DNA of 64,000 nt, from contig CP041667.1 of the NCBI GenBank assembly GCA_007361935.1, positions 1,702,501 to 1,766,500 of the forward strand, given 5' to 3'. This document shows, piece after piece, positions 25,296-35,182 of the stretch (the first letter of the stretch is position 1; the number at the start of each line of letters is the position of its first letter). A program made the translations under genes and the position numbers. This DNA is from Lachnospiraceae bacterium KGMB03038 (lineage in GTDB: Bacteria > Bacillota > Clostridia > Lachnospirales > Lachnospiraceae). The notes under the pieces are model-generated. The model was not told the origin of the DNA. It was given only the letters and a program-made list of their open reading frames with translations, and did not search any database.

Positions 25296-26579
25296 CTATA
25301 AGTCAACAAGCCTTTCTCTTGTCAGATATTCCAGAGACATTAAGATTCCAAGCTTAGCGTGAGGCCAGGTAAGCCCTCCTTGGAAATACACGGCGTAAGG
25401 CGGCTTGATCGGTCCGTCAGCGGAAAGCTCGATGGAGGATCCCTGCACAAAAGCGCCTGCCGCCATGATCACGTCACTGTCATATCCAGGCATAGCCCAC
25501 GGCTCCGGCGTTACATAAGAATCTACCGGCGCCGCCGCCTGGATGCCCCGGCAGAAGGCGATAACTGCTTCCGGACTTCCAAGCTCCACTGCCTGGATGA
25601 TATCATGCCGGCTTTCCTTTCCATCGGGGATTACCGGGAATCCCAGGCGTTCATAGATATTCGCGGCAAAGACAGCCCCTTTCAAGGCGCTTGCCGTCAC
25701 CACCGGGGCCAGGAACAATCCCTGGTAGAAGGACTGCATCACGCCAAGAGAAGCCCCCACTTCCCGGCCAAGTCCGGGGGAGGTCAAGCGATAGGCGCAG
25801 GCTTCGATCAGTTCTTCTTTTCCGGCAATATAACCGCCAATGGGGGCCAGGCCTCCTCCCGGGTTCTTGATCAGCGATCCAACCACCAGATCCGCTCCCA
25901 CATCGCTGGGTTCCAATTCTTCCACAAATTCTCCGTAGCAATTATCTACCATACAGATCACGTCGGGTTTGATCTTTTTTACGAACGAGATCAATTCTCC
26001 GATCTGGGCAACGGAGAAGCTGGACCGGGTCTGATATCCTTTGGATCGCTGGATCGTTATCAGTTTTGTGCCGTCATGGATTTCTTTGCGGATGGTTTCA
26101 TAGTCGAAAGTTCCGTCTGGAAGAAGGTCTGTCTGCCGATAAGTGACTCCATATTCGGCTAAAGACCCGGTGGACGGGCGTATGCCGATCACTTCTTCCA
26201 GCGTGTCATAAGGCTTCCCGGCTGGGGAGTAAAGTTCGTCTCCCGGCCTTAAATTAGCCGCCAGAGCAATCGACAAGGCATGCGTCCCGCAGGTGATCTG
26301 AGGACGCACAAGAGCGCTTTCCGTATGGAAAACGGAGGCATATACTTTCTCCAAAATATCTCTGCCCTGGTCACTGTATCCATAGCCGCTGGCATAGTTA
26401 AAACAGGCTTCGTTCACCCGGTTTTCCTGCATGGCGCGGATCACCTTTATCTGGTTATATTCCGCCATCTCATCGATGGCATTGAAACGTTCCTGCAGTG
26501 TTTTCTCTATTTCTTCGGCAAACAGAAGGACCTTTTTACTGATTCCGATCTGTTTATATAAATCTATTGTATCTGGCAT
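25296..26579 (-). CDS. PLP-dependent enzyme, methionine gamma-lyase-like (aluminium-resistance family)
   Basis: 427 aa. The fold-type I PLP lysine is in QRSKGYQTRSSFS. Other family blocks are FNYASGYGYSDQGRDILEKVYA, VRPQITCGTHALSIAL, MVDNCYGEFVEELEPSDVGADLVVGSLIKNPGGGLAP and GLGREVGASLG. The family (PF06838) lies widely beside miaA and hfq in Firmicutes; its reaction in vivo is not settled. It is 18 nt past the small helical-repeat gene after miaA. Confidence 0.9.
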   Translation of the reverse strand: MPDTIDLYKQIGISKKVLLFAEEIEKTLQERFNAIDEMAEYNQIKVIRAMQENRVNEACFNYASGYGYSDQGRDILEKVYASVFHTESALVRPQITCGTHALSIALAANLRPGDELYSPAGKPYDTLEEVIGIRPSTGSLAEYGVTYRQTDLLPDGTFDYETIRKEIHDGTKLITIQRSKGYQTRSSFSVAQIGELISFVKKIKPDVICMVDNCYGEFVEELEPSDVGADLVVGSLIKNPGGGLAPIGGYIAGKEELIEACAYRLTSPGLGREVGASLGVMQSFYQGLFLAPVVTASALKGAVFAANIYERLGFPVIPDGKESRHDIIQAVELGSPEAVIAFCRGIQAAAPVDSYVTPEPWAMPGYDSDVIMAAGAFVQGSSIELSADGPIKPPYAVYFQGGLTWPHAKLGILMSLEYLTRERLVDL

Positions 26580-26596
26580 GTTCTTTTATTCCTTTC

Positions 26597-26890
26597 TTAC
26601 ATCGCTTCCATAACCTTTGTTTTCATCTGGGCGCATCTGGAATCAAATTCCGGATTTAAAGGCGGGATATCCAGAAGAATATCCGCCGCTTCTTTAAACC
26701 GCCGCATATCATAGAGGAGCGAGGCCCGATTCAGATTGAAAAGCGCCCGCTCTCCCTCTGTGCGGATCAAAGGCTCCAGAGCCAGGAGTTCCCGGTATGT
26801 AGTCTTGGCGTTCTGACTGTAGGAATATAACTCCAGCAGTGTATTCATTTTTTTCAAAAACTGATTTCTCCGAAAGATTTTTTGCAGCAT
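26597..26890 (-). CDS. Small TPR-like helical protein
   Basis: 97 aa from the ATG at 26890, which overlaps the miaA stop codon (TAATG). The sequence is helical and repeat-like (TLLELYSYSQNAKTTYRELLALEPL ... ERALFNLNRASLLYDMRRFKEAADILLDI), resembling a tetratricopeptide pair. I do not recognise a named family. Translational coupling to miaA suggests a real gene. Confidence 0.7.
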   Translation of the reverse strand: MLQKIFRRNQFLKKMNTLLELYSYSQNAKTTYRELLALEPLIRTEGERALFNLNRASLLYDMRRFKEAADILLDIPPLNPEFDSRCAQMKTKVMEAM

Positions 26891-27831
26891 TATACTCCCT
26901 CCCACTCGTTTAATATTTTCTGTAAGATCAAATCTTCATCGTAATTGAAATCTTTCTGATTGATCCAGATCACATCCCGCTCCCGTTTAAACCATGTGAT
27001 CTGGCGTTTGGCAAAATGCCTGGTATCCCGTTTGATCCGGTAGACCGCTTCCTCCAAAGAACAATCGTCTTCCAGATAGGCGAGGATCTCTTTGTATCCA
27101 AGGCCCTGCATCGAGACCATATTTTTTGTATACCCCTTATTTCTCAGACTGCGGACTTCTTCCACCAGTCCGTCTTCTATCATCTGATCCACCCGTCTGT
27201 CGATCCGGCTGTAGAGATGAGAGCGCTCATCTGTCAGGACAAAGTAAGCAAACCGGTAGGGGGAAGATTTCTTTCGTTCTTCCTCGTTGTGCCGGGAGAT
27301 CGGAATCCCCGTCTCTTCGTAGAATTCCAGCGCCCGGATGACCCGCTTGACATTATTGGGATGAATCTTCTTGGCAGACTCCGGGTCTGCCAGAGAAAGT
27401 CTTTGGTGAAGAGCCTCTTTCCCTTCTGTTTCCGCCAGATGAGCGAGACTGCGGCGCAGTCCGCTTTCTTCTTTGTGTTCGTGAAAATCAACATCATAGA
27501 GAAGAGCCTGGATATAGAATCCTGTCCCCCCGGTCACGATGGGAATATGGCCGGCCTCATAGATCTGATCCATGGCCTGGCGGGCCATATCCTGGAATCT
27601 TACCACATTGAATTCTTCCGAAGGTTCCAGCACATCGATCAGATGATGGGGAATTCCATCCATTTCCTCTCGGGAAATCTTTGCCGTTCCGATATCCATG
27701 TGCCTGTAGACCTGCATGGAATCTGCGGAAATGATCTCTCCGCCCAAAGCTTTCGCCAGCCGGAGAGAAAGTCTGGTCTTTCCGGCGGCGGTAGGACCAG
27801 TAAGCACGATCAGTGGTTTTTTCATCATCAT
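26890..27831 (-). CDS. miaA: tRNA dimethylallyltransferase
   Basis: 313 aa. MiaA adds an isopentenyl group to A37 of tRNAs reading UNN codons. The P-loop GPTAAGKTRLS, DSMQVYRHMDIGTAK, PHHLIDVLEP and FRDMAR-like FQDMARQAMD, and TGGTGFYIQALLYDVDF are all present, as is the C-terminal RDTRHFAKRQITWFKR. The start overlaps the mutL stop by 4 nt. MiaB, which acts on its product, is encoded nearby at 33-34.5 kb. Confidence 0.97.
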   Translation of the reverse strand: MMMKKPLIVLTGPTAAGKTRLSLRLAKALGGEIISADSMQVYRHMDIGTAKISREEMDGIPHHLIDVLEPSEEFNVVRFQDMARQAMDQIYEAGHIPIVTGGTGFYIQALLYDVDFHEHKEESGLRRSLAHLAETEGKEALHQRLSLADPESAKKIHPNNVKRVIRALEFYEETGIPISRHNEEERKKSSPYRFAYFVLTDERSHLYSRIDRRVDQMIEDGLVEEVRSLRNKGYTKNMVSMQGLGYKEILAYLEDDCSLEEAVYRIKRDTRHFAKRQITWFKRERDVIWINQKDFNYDEDLILQKILNEWEGV

Positions 27832-29822
27832 ACAATCCTCTTGAATTTCTTTTCCAGTTCCCGCTTGGACATGGAGATGATCGTGGGCCTTCCATGGGGG
27901 CAGTGATAAGGATTTTCCAAAGTAAGGAGTTCCCCTATGAGCGCATCCACTTCCTGAGCGGACAGACGCATGTTCCCTTTGACCGCCGCCTTACAGGACA
28001 TGGAAGCGATCTTTTCGTCGATCAGATCTGTCCGGTGATGGCGCGCGAGCTCATCTGATAATCCGTCCAACATCTCCAAAAGCAGTTCTTTTTTAGCGAT
28101 CCCAAAGAGATTCCCAGGCACTGCCCGGACGGCGTAAGACTCCTGGCCGAATTCTTCAAACTGGAATCCTATCCGGGTAAACTGGTCCATGTAAGTCTTT
28201 AACAGTTCGCTTTCCTGCATAGTCAGGTTCAAGATGATAGGCGGACTGATCATCTGCGAAGTGAATTCCCGTGTCTGCATCCCTTTTAAAGTCCGCTCAT
28301 ACAGTACCCGCTCATGGGCCGCGTGCTGGTCGATAATGTACATCTTATCACCCAGCTGCACGATCCAGTAGGTTTCAAAAATCTGACCTACCAGACGATA
28401 ACCCGGCCGTTCCTGCCCTTTTAGCAGATGATCCTCGAATAGTTCCATCTGCCGAGGCTCTCTCGTTGTTTCCTGGCCGACTGTTTTTGCGGTTTCGGCT
28501 TTTGGCGCCGGGTCATCTCCCGCCTCTTGTGTCTGTTTCGGCCGCGCGGCCGCATATGCGGCCGCTTCACGGATTCGGTCCATCTGACGGCCTGGTTTAT
28601 AGAGGTCCCCCTGTTTTCGCACCTCAGCGGAAGAATTCTGCTGGTGATAGGAACGGACTCTTTTCTTCATTTCTTCCATAAAATAGTTCAGATCCCGCTC
28701 GCCGGAAGGCTGCTGCTTCTGAATGCTGCTTTGGAAGTCAACGCCGGATGCTGGTTGGGCAGCAGGAGCTGGTTGGACCGCTGGAGCTGGTTTGGGCTCT
28801 TCCGGCGCGTCCAGTCCCACTTCCGGGATCAGTTCTCTTCCGTGAAGCGTCTGGTCTACGGCCTCAAACACCGCGTTGTAGACTTCCTGCTGGCTGCCAA
28901 AGCGCAGTTCCATCTTGGCCGGATGGACGTTGACATCCACCGTCTCTGCGTCCAGTTCTATATGCAGTACTACAAAGGGATACTTGTGCTGCATGGTAAA
29001 GTCTTTATATCCATCTTCGATCGCCTTATAGACCACCTGGCTTTTGATGTATCTGCCGTTGATGAAATATGTTTCAAAATTGCGGTTCCCTCTGGAAATA
29101 AGAGGCGCTCCAAGGAAGCCGCTGATCCGGATGCCGTTTTTTTCATACTCTACTTTCAAGAGATTTGCCGTGATCTCTCGGCCGTATACATGGTAGATCA
29201 CGTCCTTTAGATTTCCATTCCCGGAGGTGTGGAGTTTGGACTGCCCATTGTTGATAAACTGGAAGGAAATCTCCGGGCGGGATAAGGCGAGGCGGGTCAT
29301 CAGATCTGCCACGTGCCCTGCTTCTGTCATGGCTGTCTTTAAAAACTTGCGCCTTGCGGGCGTATTGTAGAAAAGCTGGCGGACAACAAAGGTTGTGCCG
29401 TCTTTAGCGCCTGTATCCTCAAGGCTTTCTTCTTTTCCTCCCGCGATCCGGTACCTGGTTCCAAAGGTTTCCTCTTCCGTCTTGGTGATCAATTCCACCT
29501 GGGAAACGGCGGCGATACTGGAAAGAGCCTCGCCTCGGAAGCCTAAAGACCCGATATGGGACAAATCTTCCGCTGTACGGATCTTACTGGTGGAATGACG
29601 CAGGAAGGCGGATGGGACCTGAGATTTGTCGATCCCGCTCCCGTTGTCAGCGATGCGGATATAAGCTATCCCGCCTTCTCTGATCTCTGCCGTAACGGCG
29701 GTAGCTCCGGCATCAATGGAATTTTCCACCAGTTCTTTTACAATAGAGGCCGGCCGCTCAATTACTTCCCCAGCCGCGATCTTATCTATAGTTATCGGAT
29801 CCAGTATTTGAATCTTGTTCAT
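27828..29822 (-). CDS. mutL: DNA mismatch repair protein MutL
   Basis: 664 aa. The GHKL ATPase motifs are ELVENSIDAGAT, IADNGSGI and SLGFRGEALSSI. A variable Pro/Ala/Gln linker (about 335-460) leads to the C-terminal dimer and endonuclease domain with DQHAAHERVLYE, matching DQHA-x2-E-x4-E, so nicking activity is expected. It lies 3 nt after mutS and overlaps miaA. Confidence 0.97.
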   Translation of the reverse strand: MNKIQILDPITIDKIAAGEVIERPASIVKELVENSIDAGATAVTAEIREGGIAYIRIADNGSGIDKSQVPSAFLRHSTSKIRTAEDLSHIGSLGFRGEALSSIAAVSQVELITKTEEETFGTRYRIAGGKEESLEDTGAKDGTTFVVRQLFYNTPARRKFLKTAMTEAGHVADLMTRLALSRPEISFQFINNGQSKLHTSGNGNLKDVIYHVYGREITANLLKVEYEKNGIRISGFLGAPLISRGNRNFETYFINGRYIKSQVVYKAIEDGYKDFTMQHKYPFVVLHIELDAETVDVNVHPAKMELRFGSQQEVYNAVFEAVDQTLHGRELIPEVGLDAPEEPKPAPAVQPAPAAQPASGVDFQSSIQKQQPSGERDLNYFMEEMKKRVRSYHQQNSSAEVRKQGDLYKPGRQMDRIREAAAYAAARPKQTQEAGDDPAPKAETAKTVGQETTREPRQMELFEDHLLKGQERPGYRLVGQIFETYWIVQLGDKMYIIDQHAAHERVLYERTLKGMQTREFTSQMISPPIILNLTMQESELLKTYMDQFTRIGFQFEEFGQESYAVRAVPGNLFGIAKKELLLEMLDGLSDELARHHRTDLIDEKIASMSCKAAVKGNMRLSAQEVDALIGELLTLENPYHCPHGRPTIISMSKRELEKKFKRIV

Positions 29823-29825
29823 CTT

Positions 29826-32492
29826 TTACCACCTGTTTTTTAATTTGTTCTGGAGCTGATATAAGGTGTTCAGAGCATCGATGGGAGTCAGGTTGCCAAG
29901 GTCCAGATCCTTGATCTCCTGGATGATGTCATCGTCTCTGACTGTGTCAAAAAGAGACATCTGCGCCAGATCCACCTCGTCATACTTTTTCGTTTTGATC
30001 TTCGGCTCATGGCCGTGAGCGGCAATATCCTTGATCCGCGTAGTAATATCGGCGTGGACCAATTCTTCCACGATCTCTTTGGCGCGGTTGATCACACAGT
30101 CTGGCACACCGGCCAGCCTGGCCACTTGGATGCCGTAGCTTTTATCCGCTCCGCCTTTGACGATCTTTCGGAGGAAGATGATATCGTCCCCTTTTTCTTT
30201 AACCGCGATGCAGTAATTGTTCACATTGTCGATCTTGCCCTCCAGCTCGGTCAATTCGTGGTAGTGGGTGGCGAATAACGTCTTTGCCCCCAGAAGCCTG
30301 CTGTCGCTGATATGCTCGATCACGGCCCAGGCGATGCTCAGCCCGTCAAAAGTACTGGTCCCGCGGCCGATCTCATCCAGGATCAAGAGACTTTTGCTGG
30401 TAGCGTTCCGAAGGATATTGGCCACTTCTGTCATTTCTACCATAAAGGTACTCTGCCCGGAGGCCAGGTCATCGGATGCGCCCACCCGGGTAAAAATCCG
30501 GTCTACCAGACCGATGTTGGCGTGGGAAGCCGGTACAAAAGACCCGATCTGAGCCATCAGCACGATCAAGGCTGTCTGCCTCATGTATGTAGATTTTCCC
30601 GCCATATTGGGTCCTGTGATAATGGAAATCCGCTTCTTCTTGTCATCCAGATAGGTGTCGTTGGCGATGAACATATCCTCAGGGATCATTTTCTCCACTA
30701 CCGGATGACGGCCATCCTTGATATCGATCACACCTTTTTCGTTGATCTTTGGCCGGACATAACCGCCCCGCTCGGCGACCAGCGCAAGAGAAGCAAATAC
30801 ATCTGTCTTGGCCACCGCTTTGGCAGAAGCCTGTATCCGGAGCACCTCCGCGGCGATACGGTCCCGCACTTCACAGTAGAGCTGGTATTCCAGGGCGTAA
30901 AGCTTGTCCTCCGCGCCAAGGATTGTATCCTCCAGCTCTTTTAGTTCCGGGATGATATATCGTTCCGCGTTGGCCAGGGTCTGTTTCCGGGTATAATAGT
31001 CCGGCACCAGATTTTTAAAAGAATTGGTCACTTCCAGATAGTATCCAAATACTTTATTATAGCGGATGCGCAGATTTTTGATCCCTGTTTTCTCCCGTTC
31101 CTGCTCTTCCAGCTGAGCCAGCCACTCTTTGCCGTCTGATTTGGCGCTGCGCAGACGATCCACTTCTTCATCATATCCGTCTCGGATGATCCCGCCCTCC
31201 TTCATGGCGATGGGAGGGTCTTCTTTGATCGCCGACTGGATCAGACCGCACAGGTCCTCCAGAGTGTCCATTTCCTCGAAGATCTCCCGCAAAAAAGGAC
31301 TCTTCATCTCGCTAAGGAGGTATTTGATATGGGGAAGCATGGAAAGAGAAGTCTCAAAAGCTTTCAGATCCCTGGGATTCGCCGACTGATATGTAATCTT
31401 TCCTACCAGCCGTTCCAGATCATACACCGGAGACAGATATTCCCGGATCTCTTCTCTGGAAATGGCGTTTTCTTTTAATTCTTCTACCGCGTTTAGCCTT
31501 TGTTCGATAGCTTCCCGGTCGATCAAAGGCTGCTCTATGTACTTGCGCAGAAGCCTTGCGCCCATAGCCGTTTTGGTTTTATCCAGCACCCAAAGAAGAG
31601 AACCTTTTTTCTGCTTCTCCCGAAGGGTTTCGCAAAGCTCCAGATTCCGTCTGGTAGAACTATCCAGGATCATGTATTTCCCTGTGGTATAGAAGGATAG
31701 TCTGGACATATGGGAAAGAGACGTCTTCTGAGTCTCCTTGAGATATTCCAGAAGAGCGCCGGCGGCAATGATGCCGCAGTCATACCCAGCGATACCCAGC
31801 GCCTCCATACTGCTGACTTGAAAGTGTTCTTTCAAGGCTTTCTGGCAGCCGTCATCATCAAAATACCAGGGGTCCAGAGAATAGACCGCGATCCCCAGCC
31901 GGTCTTTTAAGTCGTCCAGATCCATGCCGCTCATATAAAAAGCCTCATTGCAGATCAGCTCTGAGGGCATGAATTTATAGATCTCGTCAAACAGCTTTTC
32001 ACCGGTATCCAGCTCGGTCATGAAGTAATCCCCCGTCGTCACATCCGCCACAGAGACGCCGTACCGGTCGGCAATGTAAGCTACACACAGGATATAATTA
32101 TTCCGGGTCTCATCCAGCGCCTGGGTGTCAAGATTCGTCCCCGGCGTCACGATACGGACCACTTCTCGTTTGACCAGGCCTTTTGCTGTCGCCGGGTCTT
32201 CCATCTGTTCGCAGATCGCCACTTTATAGCCCTTGGAGACCAGACGGTTGAGGTACCCGTCTACAGCGTGATAAGGGACGCCGCACATGGGCGCCCGCTC
32301 TTTGAGGCCGCAGCTTTTTCCGGTCAGGGTCAGCTCCAGTTCCTTTGAGACGGTCACCGCATCCTGGAAAAACATTTCGTAGAAATCCCCCAGGCGATAG
32401 AACAGGATACAGTCTTTGTATTCTTCTTTCGTTTTCATATACTGCTGCATCATCGGCGTCAGTTCTTCTATATTTGGTGTCAGTTCAGCCAC
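29826..32492 (-). CDS. mutS: DNA mismatch repair protein MutS
   Basis: 888 aa. The mismatch-binding domain is near the N-terminus (YRLGDFYEMFFQDA), and the ATPase has Walker A GPNMAGKSTYMRQ, Walker B LLILDEIGRGTSTFDG and the THYHEL helix. The C-terminus has a helix-turn-helix dimer. The start is a GTG at 32492 with GAGGAG 7 nt upstream. It opens the mutS-mutL-miaA operon. Confidence 0.98.
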   Translation of the reverse strand: MAELTPNIEELTPMMQQYMKTKEEYKDCILFYRLGDFYEMFFQDAVTVSKELELTLTGKSCGLKERAPMCGVPYHAVDGYLNRLVSKGYKVAICEQMEDPATAKGLVKREVVRIVTPGTNLDTQALDETRNNYILCVAYIADRYGVSVADVTTGDYFMTELDTGEKLFDEIYKFMPSELICNEAFYMSGMDLDDLKDRLGIAVYSLDPWYFDDDGCQKALKEHFQVSSMEALGIAGYDCGIIAAGALLEYLKETQKTSLSHMSRLSFYTTGKYMILDSSTRRNLELCETLREKQKKGSLLWVLDKTKTAMGARLLRKYIEQPLIDREAIEQRLNAVEELKENAISREEIREYLSPVYDLERLVGKITYQSANPRDLKAFETSLSMLPHIKYLLSEMKSPFLREIFEEMDTLEDLCGLIQSAIKEDPPIAMKEGGIIRDGYDEEVDRLRSAKSDGKEWLAQLEEQEREKTGIKNLRIRYNKVFGYYLEVTNSFKNLVPDYYTRKQTLANAERYIIPELKELEDTILGAEDKLYALEYQLYCEVRDRIAAEVLRIQASAKAVAKTDVFASLALVAERGGYVRPKINEKGVIDIKDGRHPVVEKMIPEDMFIANDTYLDDKKKRISIITGPNMAGKSTYMRQTALIVLMAQIGSFVPASHANIGLVDRIFTRVGASDDLASGQSTFMVEMTEVANILRNATSKSLLILDEIGRGTSTFDGLSIAWAVIEHISDSRLLGAKTLFATHYHELTELEGKIDNVNNYCIAVKEKGDDIIFLRKIVKGGADKSYGIQVARLAGVPDCVINRAKEIVEELVHADITTRIKDIAAHGHEPKIKTKKYDEVDLAQMSLFDTVRDDDIIQEIKDLDLGNLTPIDALNTLYQLQNKLKNRW

Positions 32493-32603
32493 ATTCGATC
32501 TCCTCTTCTGTAGAAAATTCCATTGCGATTTTACATTCCATTATAGCATTTTTCCTCAAAATAAGAAAGCATTAATTCTCAGGCGCCGCTTTGCCGTCTC
32601 TCC

Positions 32604-33038
32604 TTAAAATACATGGAGGTCTGGTTTCGGCTCTCCATAGATCCAATGAGAAAGATATCCGCTCAGGATGATTCCAATGGCGCTCAGCCCGGAGAAAATG
32701 ATCATAAACGGCAGACAGATCTGTCCCAGAATCTGAAACGGCATCCCTGTATAATCCCATACATTCAGATGGAGCCATTTGTTGACGATGATCCCCGTGA
32801 TAAATTCCAGAGAAGTTACAAATACTACACATCGCAGGACCTGCCTCCAGAGAGGATCCTGCCAGCGCAGCATCTTTCCCTGGACATAAAAAAAGACAAA
32901 GCAGATCCCGCCGAGCACAAACATGCTCCAGTGGGAAAATCCGCGGAAAAACAATTCGAAATTATAGTAGAGGCAGCCGCCAGCCGCCCATAGGAATAAA
33001 TATTCACTGATTTTCTTTCCTTTACAGTATTCTTTCAT
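32604..33038 (-). CDS. Putative ABC-transporter-type membrane protein (PF06541-like)
   Basis: 144 aa with four or five membrane segments. GGCLYYNFELFFRGFSHWSMF and VTSLEFITGIIVNKWLHLNVWDYTGMPFQILGQICLPF match the small 'putative ABC transporter permease' family. No ATPase partner is adjacent and the function is unknown. It lies between miaB and mutS, and its ribosome-binding site (GAGGGCG) is modest. Confidence 0.8.
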   Translation of the reverse strand: MKEYCKGKKISEYLFLWAAGGCLYYNFELFFRGFSHWSMFVLGGICFVFFYVQGKMLRWQDPLWRQVLRCVVFVTSLEFITGIIVNKWLHLNVWDYTGMPFQILGQICLPFMIIFSGLSAIGIILSGYLSHWIYGEPKPDLHVF

Positions 33039-33177
33039 GTAAAAACGCCCTCACTATATATGTTTTACTACATAGTTTGAGCGTTTTGCGTTTAGAATAT
33101 AGGTGGAATTTACTTCTTTTCTCCCAGATAATAGAAGCCTTTGCATTCTTTTAAGTCAACGTCCACATACTGGCCGA

Positions 33178-34521
33178 TCAGGTTTTGATCCCCCGGAAAT
33201 GAACCAGGAGATTGTTGCTGAGTCTTCCCGTCACCATCTCCGGGTCATGGTCGCTGACTGCTTCTACCAGTACTTCCTGGGTCGTCCCTTCGTGGACAGC
33301 GCAGGTTTGGGCCGCAATGGTCTGGACTTCATCAAGAAGCCGGCTGAAACGTTCCTTCGCCGCCTCTTCCGGAACCTGATCCTCCATTACGGCGGCAGGC
33401 GTTCCGGTCCGCTTGGAATAAAGGAAGGTAAACGCGCTGTCATAACGGACCTGGCGCACTACATCCAAGGTTTCCTGAAAGTCTTCTTCCGTCTCTCCCG
33501 GAAATCCTACGATAATATCCGTAGTCAGTGAAATGTCCGGTATAGCCTCCCGGATCTTCTCTGTCAGTTCCAGATACTGTTCCTTGGTATAGCGCCGGTT
33601 CATCTTCCGCAGGATCCGGGTGCTTCCCGACTGGACCGGCAGATGGAGATGACGGCAGATTTTCTTAGACTTGGCCATCACCTGGATCAGTTCATCGGAT
33701 AAATCTTTGGGATGAGAAGTCATGAAACGGATCCTGTGGATGCCTTCCACCTCTTCCACTTTCTCCAGAAGCCGCGCAAACGTAATTGGCTCATCCAATG
33801 TCTTCCCATAAGAATTTACGTTCTGGCCAAGGAGCATGATCTCCGACACGCCGTCTTCCGCCATCCGGCGGATCTCTTTTATGATCGCATCTGGTTTCCG
33901 GCTTCTCTCGCGGCCTCTTACATAAGGGACGATGCAGTAGCTGCAGAAATTATTGCAGCCAAACATGATGTTGATGCCGGATTTGAAAGGATATTTCCGC
34001 TGATTGGGAAGGTCTTCCACGATTTTATCCGTATCTTTCCAGATATCGATCACCATTCTTCCAGACTGCAGGCGAGTGGCCAGAAGTTCCGCGAATTTGT
34101 AGATATTGTGAGTTCCGAAGATAATATCTACAAAGGAATAGCTTTTCTTTAATTTCTCGACCACCTGAGGTTCCTGCATCATACAGCCGCAAAGGGCGAT
34201 CATCATTTCTTTGTTCTTTTTCTTCCTGGGCTTTTGCTGCCCCAGTCTTCCATAGAGCCTGGAATTGGCATTTTCCCGGACGGTACAGGTGTTGTAAATG
34301 ACGAAATCCGCCTGTTCCTCCGGCGCCTCCTGGTATCCCACGGCCTTAAGGATGCCCCGAAGCTTCTCAGAGTCTCTGGCATTCATCTGACAGCCGAAGG
34401 TGACCACCGCATAAGAAAGGGGACGCCCAAGCGTCTCCTCTCTTTCTTTTACCAGTTCTTTGGCTTTTTCTATAAAATAATATTGTCTTTCTGGTTCTGT
34501 TACAGGTATCTGTTCAAGCAT
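33178..34521 (-). CDS. miaB: tRNA-2-methylthio-N6-dimethylallyladenosine synthase, C-terminus lost by frameshift
   Basis: 447 aa. An N-terminal MTTase domain with VTFGCQMNARDSE, a radical-SAM cluster (CNNFCSYCIVPYVRGRERSR) and part of the TRAM domain. MiaB methylthiolates i6A37 made by MiaA. The frame stops at 33178 after HFRGIKT. Adding one base to the G5 tract (C5 on the plus strand at 33190-33194) restores DQNLIGQYVDVDL...CKGFYYLGEKK, ending at 33110, which is the expected TRAM ending. About 23 C-terminal residues are therefore lost, by real mutation or a homopolymer read error. Confidence 0.92.
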   Translation of the reverse strand: MLEQIPVTEPERQYYFIEKAKELVKEREETLGRPLSYAVVTFGCQMNARDSEKLRGILKAVGYQEAPEEQADFVIYNTCTVRENANSRLYGRLGQQKPRKKKNKEMMIALCGCMMQEPQVVEKLKKSYSFVDIIFGTHNIYKFAELLATRLQSGRMVIDIWKDTDKIVEDLPNQRKYPFKSGINIMFGCNNFCSYCIVPYVRGRERSRKPDAIIKEIRRMAEDGVSEIMLLGQNVNSYGKTLDEPITFARLLEKVEEVEGIHRIRFMTSHPKDLSDELIQVMAKSKKICRHLHLPVQSGSTRILRKMNRRYTKEQYLELTEKIREAIPDISLTTDIIVGFPGETEEDFQETLDVVRQVRYDSAFTFLYSKRTGTPAAVMEDQVPEEAAKERFSRLLDEVQTIAAQTCAVHEGTTQEVLVEAVSDHDPEMVTGRLSNNLLVHFRGIKT

Positions 34522-34548
34522 ACTTTATTCGTTCCTATTCTAAGGGGC

Positions 34549-35169
34549 TTATTCAAAGCGTACCTTCATATATCCTTTGATAGCTTCCACACATTTCTCA
34601 AAGCCCAGCTTTCCGCTGTTCAGGCAGAGGTCATAATTCCTTGCGTCCTCCCATTGATGTCCGGTATAGTACCGATAGAAATCTCCCCGGTATTTATCCG
34701 TTTTCTCAATAAACTTTTCCATCTCCGGCCGAGTCATGCTGTTGCGTTCCAAAGACCGCTCCAGACAGAACTCCTTATCCGCGTGGACAAAGACGCTCAT
34801 TACATTGGGGTAATCCCGCAGCACATAATCAGCACAGCGCCCTACGATCACACAGGACTCTTTCTGGGCCAGATCCTTGATGATCTTTGCCTGGTAATTA
34901 AACAGATTCTCGTCAGACACGAATCCACTGCTTTCAGGAGATAATAGTTCTCCCTCATAAGGCCGTTTCAATACCTTGAACCAGCTGCTGATCTTCAAAC
35001 GCTCATCCGCCTGTCCAAATAAGCGTTCATTAATACCGCTTTCTTCAGAAGCCATTTTAAGAATCTCTCTGCTGTAGCAGTTGATTCCCAGATCCTTTGC
35101 CAGCATAGCAGCGATAGTCTTTCCGCCGCTGCCGTACTGCCTGGCCACCGTAATTACTATGTTATCCAT
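34549..35169 (-). CDS. Cytidylate kinase-like family protein (second copy)
   Basis: 206 aa. The N-terminus VITVARQYGSGGKTIAAMLAKDLGI is the family's modified P-loop. CVIVGRCADYVLRDYPNVMSVFVHADKE and DKYRGDFYRYYTGHQWEDARNYDLCLNSGKLG align well by eye with the copy at 4644-5288. Its substrate is unknown. It lies downstream of livF, 13 nt away, and may be read with the liv operon. RBS GGGGG, 9 nt before the ATG. Confidence 0.85.
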   Translation of the reverse strand: MDNIVITVARQYGSGGKTIAAMLAKDLGINCYSREILKMASEESGINERLFGQADERLKISSWFKVLKRPYEGELLSPESSGFVSDENLFNYQAKIIKDLAQKESCVIVGRCADYVLRDYPNVMSVFVHADKEFCLERSLERNSMTRPEMEKFIEKTDKYRGDFYRYYTGHQWEDARNYDLCLNSGKLGFEKCVEAIKGYMKVRFE

Positions 35170-35182
35170 AAGACATATCCCC

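Noticed and set aside
25359..26162. Plus-strand reading frame of 267 codons
   Set aside because: Antisense to the PLP-enzyme gene at 25296-26579; a codon-bias shadow.
27016..27906. Long plus-strand reading frame of 296 codons
   Set aside because: It is entirely antisense to miaA and the end of mutL, which have clear family motifs, and it lacks a ribosome-binding site or recognisable domain.
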